Below, one piece after another: positions 13,646 through 16,243 of a DNA stretch of 16,243 bases (position 1 is the first letter of the stretch; each line of letters opens with the position of its first letter). The position numbers and the translations under genes were made by a program. The DNA lies in NCBI GenBank assembly GCA_020346205.1, contig CP070776.1:1655953-1672195 (forward strand), in the 5' to 3' direction. The notes under the pieces are model-generated. The model had not been told where the DNA came from, did not search any database, and saw only the letters and a program-made list of their open reading frames with translations. The DNA is from Deltaproteobacteria bacterium (GTDB lineage Bacteria; Desulfobacterota; Desulfobulbia; Desulfobulbales; BM004).

Positions 13646-15967
13646 ATGGGTATCATCAGGTCAATCATAAATAAAGTCTTTATAACTGTCTGTTGTATTT
13701 CGGTTCTATCCGCCTGTGCTCCTGTAAAAACTGGTGACCTAGACAGGGAGCACCGTACACAGGAAAGTGCATCAGCCGAAAATAACAAGGATTTTATCTG
13801 GGGGCTTTCGAATAATTATCCTCCCATAGAGAGCAGCACAGAGCAGGAAGAGATGCTGCAGGGTGATATTGAACCAGAACCTGAGCAGACGAAAGCCCAG
13901 GAACTTAAAGACCTAAAGCTTCTTGGCAAATGGGAGGAGGGGGTTCCGGCGGTCGAATATTCGGATGAAGAGGTAACGTATGATTTTCCGGTTACTGTAA
14001 ATCGACAGGTACAATACTACCTTGATTTTTTTACAGGCAAGCATCGTGACAATTTTGCACGCTGGCTTTCAAGGTCCGGCCGCTACCTTCCCATGATAAA
14101 TGAGCATCTCCGTGCTGCCGGCTTGCCCGAGGACCTGGCCTATCTGGCCATGATAGAAAGTGGTTATAACGAAAGGGCTTATTCCCGGGCCAGGGCTGTA
14201 GGGGTTTGGCAGTTTATTAGAGCCACAGGCCGCAATTATGGACTGGAAATCAACACGTATGTAGATGAACGACGTGATCCGGTCAAGTCTACCCAGGCAG
14301 CTGTTTCATACCTGAGTGATCTATACAGTGAATTTGGTTCCTGGTACCTGGCAGTTGCAGCATACAATGCCGGTGAAGGTAAAATCAGGAGAGCCATAAA
14401 AAAATACAACACCACTGATTTTTGGGAAATCGCCCAGGGTAGATACCTGAAGCTTGAAACTAAACGGTATGTTCCCAAGTTGATCGCTGCAATCATAATT
14501 GCCAAGGAGCCTGAAAAATATGGCTTTGACAATATAGAGTATGAACCTCCGCTGGCGTACGAAACAGTTGAGGTGCCTCGCTGGACTGCTCTCAAGGCTG
14601 TAGCGCTGTCCTGTGAAATGGAACCGGATGATCTGAAAAAATATAATAACCATTTACGGAAAGGTTTTACACCGCCTGATAAGGCCTCCTACCCATTTAA
14701 AGTACCTGCAGGCAAGAAAGACCAGGTTGAGAAAAACCTGCCCCGGGTGCAGGCTATAGTGTCAACCGGATTTAAGACCCATACGGTTAAAAGAGGAGAA
14801 ACACTAGACAGGGTCTGCAGGAAGTACGGCCTGACCAAGACTGTGGTTCTAAAATCGAACAATCTTCGATCATCTGGACTAAAGACCGGCCAGCGGCTAC
14901 GTATCCCTTATCAGACCACATCATATGAAATGCTTCCAGAAGGAAGTGTGGCTAAAGGGTACCTGGCCACTGAAGCTGCTGGTGGTAATTTTATTTTGCA
15001 TAAAATACGTCCGGGCGAGACTGTATCAGAACTGTCCAGACGTTACGGTGTTCCTATCCATTTGATTGCAGCCTGGAATGATATTAATGATATAAGCAGA
15101 ATACGGGCAGGGCAACAGCTTGTTTTCTACGTACAAAGAAATGAAAACAGAATTGCAGCCATTTCTACAGGCAGCAGCCAGGTTAAACAGTACATACCTG
15201 AACGTAATGAAGAATTGATCAATGATGGCTCACAGCAATACTACCAAGTGAGACAGGGTGATTCGCTCTGGGGAATTGCCCGGCGGTTTGACTTGGAATC
15301 AAAAGAACTCCGGCAACTCAACGGCCTGTCATCAAATGTCATTTATCCTGGTGACCGCCTCCTGATAGCAAGCGTAGAGCCTGTTAAGCCAGAGCATAAT
15401 AAAGAAGTAGCCAAGGAAAATCAAAAGCTGCAGCAGGTTCAGGTCAAGCCTGCAGAGGTTAATGAGGAATTGCCTCCAAAAGGCTCAGGACAATACTACC
15501 AGGTAAGGAAAGGTGATTCACTCTGGGGAATTGCCCGGCGGTTTGATATGGAATCAAAAGAACTCAGGAGGCTCAACGGGTTGTCAACAAATGATATTTA
15601 TCCTGGTGATCGCCTCCTGGTTGCCAGCTCACAGCCTGCAGGGTCTGAATTTTATTATCTTGTTCGCAACGGTGATTCACTATGGTCAATTTCCAGAAAG
15701 TATAATGTTTCAACAGCCAAGATCAAAAGGTGGAATAATCTTCGCGGCAATCTTATCCACCCCGGCAACGAGCTAATACTAAAGATTTCCGATACTGAGG
15801 AGCCTGTAGTTGATACCTTCTACCAGGTACGCAGTGGTGATTCGTTGTGGACCATTGCCAGAAGGCATAATATATCTCCTGAAGAGATCAGGAGATGGAA
15901 TAACCTGAAAGATAACACTATCTACCCTGGTAACCGTCTGCTCTTAAAACTTGCCAGCGGGAGTTGA
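13646..15967 (+). CDS. MltD-like membrane-bound lytic murein transglycosylase with six LysM domains
   Basis: This enzyme cleaves peptidoglycan glycan strands non-hydrolytically. The 773-residue protein has a lipoprotein signal peptide with lipobox VLSAC (C24) and Ala at +2, so outer-membrane sorting is expected. An acidic linker follows (about 35-115). The family-1 SLT domain (about 145-255) has catalytic E171 in AMIESGYNERAYS, then GVWQFIRATGRNYGL and AVAAYNAGEGKIRRA. Six peptidoglycan-binding LysM domains follow at about 377-422, 449-496, 532-576, 617-661, 669-714 and 725-769. E. coli MltD has two. LysM 3 and 4 are near-identical, also in DNA (15236-15370 and 15491-15625), a recent duplication with its linker. 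The start follows AAGGA (13636-13640) at 5-nt spacing. It is divergent from the PBP gene, and the pairing of synthase and hydrolase suggests coordinated wall growth. Confidence 0.92.
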   Translation: MGIIRSIINKVFITVCCISVLSACAPVKTGDLDREHRTQESASAENNKDFIWGLSNNYPPIESSTEQEEMLQGDIEPEPEQTKAQELKDLKLLGKWEEGVPAVEYSDEEVTYDFPVTVNRQVQYYLDFFTGKHRDNFARWLSRSGRYLPMINEHLRAAGLPEDLAYLAMIESGYNERAYSRARAVGVWQFIRATGRNYGLEINTYVDERRDPVKSTQAAVSYLSDLYSEFGSWYLAVAAYNAGEGKIRRAIKKYNTTDFWEIAQGRYLKLETKRYVPKLIAAIIIAKEPEKYGFDNIEYEPPLAYETVEVPRWTALKAVALSCEMEPDDLKKYNNHLRKGFTPPDKASYPFKVPAGKKDQVEKNLPRVQAIVSTGFKTHTVKRGETLDRVCRKYGLTKTVVLKSNNLRSSGLKTGQRLRIPYQTTSYEMLPEGSVAKGYLATEAAGGNFILHKIRPGETVSELSRRYGVPIHLIAAWNDINDISRIRAGQQLVFYVQRNENRIAAISTGSSQVKQYIPERNEELINDGSQQYYQVRQGDSLWGIARRFDLESKELRQLNGLSSNVIYPGDRLLIASVEPVKPEHNKEVAKENQKLQQVQVKPAEVNEELPPKGSGQYYQVRKGDSLWGIARRFDMESKELRRLNGLSTNDIYPGDRLLVASSQPAGSEFYYLVRNGDSLWSISRKYNVSTAKIKRWNNLRGNLIHPGNELILKISDTEEPVVDTFYQVRSGDSLWTIARRHNISPEEIRRWNNLKDNTIYPGNRLLLKLASGS
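15236..15370 (+). repeat. Near-identical LysM-encoding direct repeat, copy 1
   Basis: The stretch encodes LysM 3 of the mltD-like gene and is repeated with few substitutions at 15491-15625, an offset of exactly 255 bp (85 codons), so the frame is kept. Identical cores include GGGGAATTGCCCGGCGGTTT in both copies. Confidence 0.85.
15491..15625 (+). repeat. Near-identical LysM-encoding direct repeat, copy 2
   Basis: This is the second copy of the repeat at 15236-15370 and encodes LysM 4. The inter-copy linker (about 15371-15490) is Glu/Gln/Lys/Pro-rich and is not repeated after copy 2. The unit can expand or contract by recombination. Confidence 0.85.
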
Positions 15968-16243
15968 TTTTTAAGAACAAAAAAAGTTTTCCCCTCTCGC
16001 AAGTAAACCCCAGTAGTTTTTCTTGAGTTCCAGTAGTACAGTCGAAATTGATTGTTGGGTTTCATGCAACAATTGGTATATGTTTCATTGCAGCACAGGA
16101 TCAAGTAATTTTTTTATGATTCCTGTGCTTGTTTTTTTAGGCGATTAGGTATAGAGAAGCATATTCACTGGTTGCTAGAGTAAAGGATATAGTTACAGAG
16201 TGTTATATATAATCAACGTAGTTATAATTAATGACAGGAAACA
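15968..16243. other. 3' region after the mltD-like gene
   Basis: A hairpin ATTGTTG (16051-16057) / CAACAAT (16067-16073) with a 9-nt loop precedes the terminator at 16093-16138. CCAGTAGT occurs twice, at about 16011 and 16031. After 16140 the sequence is AT-rich with no visible gene and may be the promoter region of a gene beyond the window. Confidence 0.5.
16093..16138 (+). terminator. Rho-independent terminator of the mltD-like gene
   Basis: GCACAGGA (16093-16100) pairs with TCCTGTGC (16121-16128). The stem can extend by TCA/TGAT with a one-base bulge. TTG and a run of seven T follow. It lies about 125 nt after the stop codon, leaving a long 3' untranslated region. Confidence 0.8.

Noticed and set aside
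1..16243. Mobile elements, CRISPR arrays, tRNA or rRNA genes
   Set aside because: No transposase, terminal repeats with target duplications, regularly spaced repeats or cloverleaf sequences were seen on either strand.

Overview
The window looks like a chromosomal stretch from a Gram-negative, probably anaerobic bacterium. Coding GC is moderate by eye and intergenic DNA is AT-rich. The combination of an Aquifex-type single-chain aconitase, a DUF362 protein, a FabL-type enoyl reductase, outer-membrane lipoproteins and a sigma-54 promoter fits Desulfobacterota (Desulfobulbales-like). That placement is inferred from gene content and was not computed. I see no phage, insertion sequence, CRISPR, tRNA or rRNA.

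Layout. (1) 1-686, minus strand: N-terminal part of a membrane-anchored AsmA-like protein that runs off the left edge. (2) 1186-3117, plus: aconitase, behind a leader with two contiguous hairpins and repeated AGGATA motifs. (3) 3118-3530: a regulatory region with a dyad, a consensus sigma-54 promoter, a hairpin at the predicted RNA 5' end and a strong terminator-like hairpin, all ahead of (4) a DUF362 protein (3531-4472) and (5) a FabL-type enoyl-ACP reductase (4610-5362). (6) 5363-5714: two tandem long stem-loops with T tracts between convergent genes. (7) tilS on minus (5715-7205), divergent from (8) an ogt-type methyltransferase on plus. (9) 7843-9645 minus: a 600-residue lipoprotein with TPR-like repeats, downstream of (10) a very large class A penicillin-binding protein (9852-13217 minus). 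(11) 13646-15967 plus: an MltD-like lytic transglycosylase lipoprotein with six LysM domains, divergent from the PBP gene.

How the genes fit together. The right half is a cell-wall locus: a bifunctional peptidoglycan synthase, a TPR-like lipoprotein that could be its outer-membrane partner (compare LpoA/LpoP), and a divergently transcribed peptidoglycan hydrolase. The left half combines central carbon metabolism (aconitase) with fatty-acid synthesis (FabL) and a DUF362 protein of unknown function. The last two appear to share a sigma-54-dependent transcription unit.

The most unusual element is the 3273-3484 region. A dyad about 120 nt upstream of the expected start, a GG-N10-GC sigma-54 core, and a predicted roughly 70-nt transcript made of two hairpins with a U tract together suggest an activator-controlled small RNA or attenuated leader.
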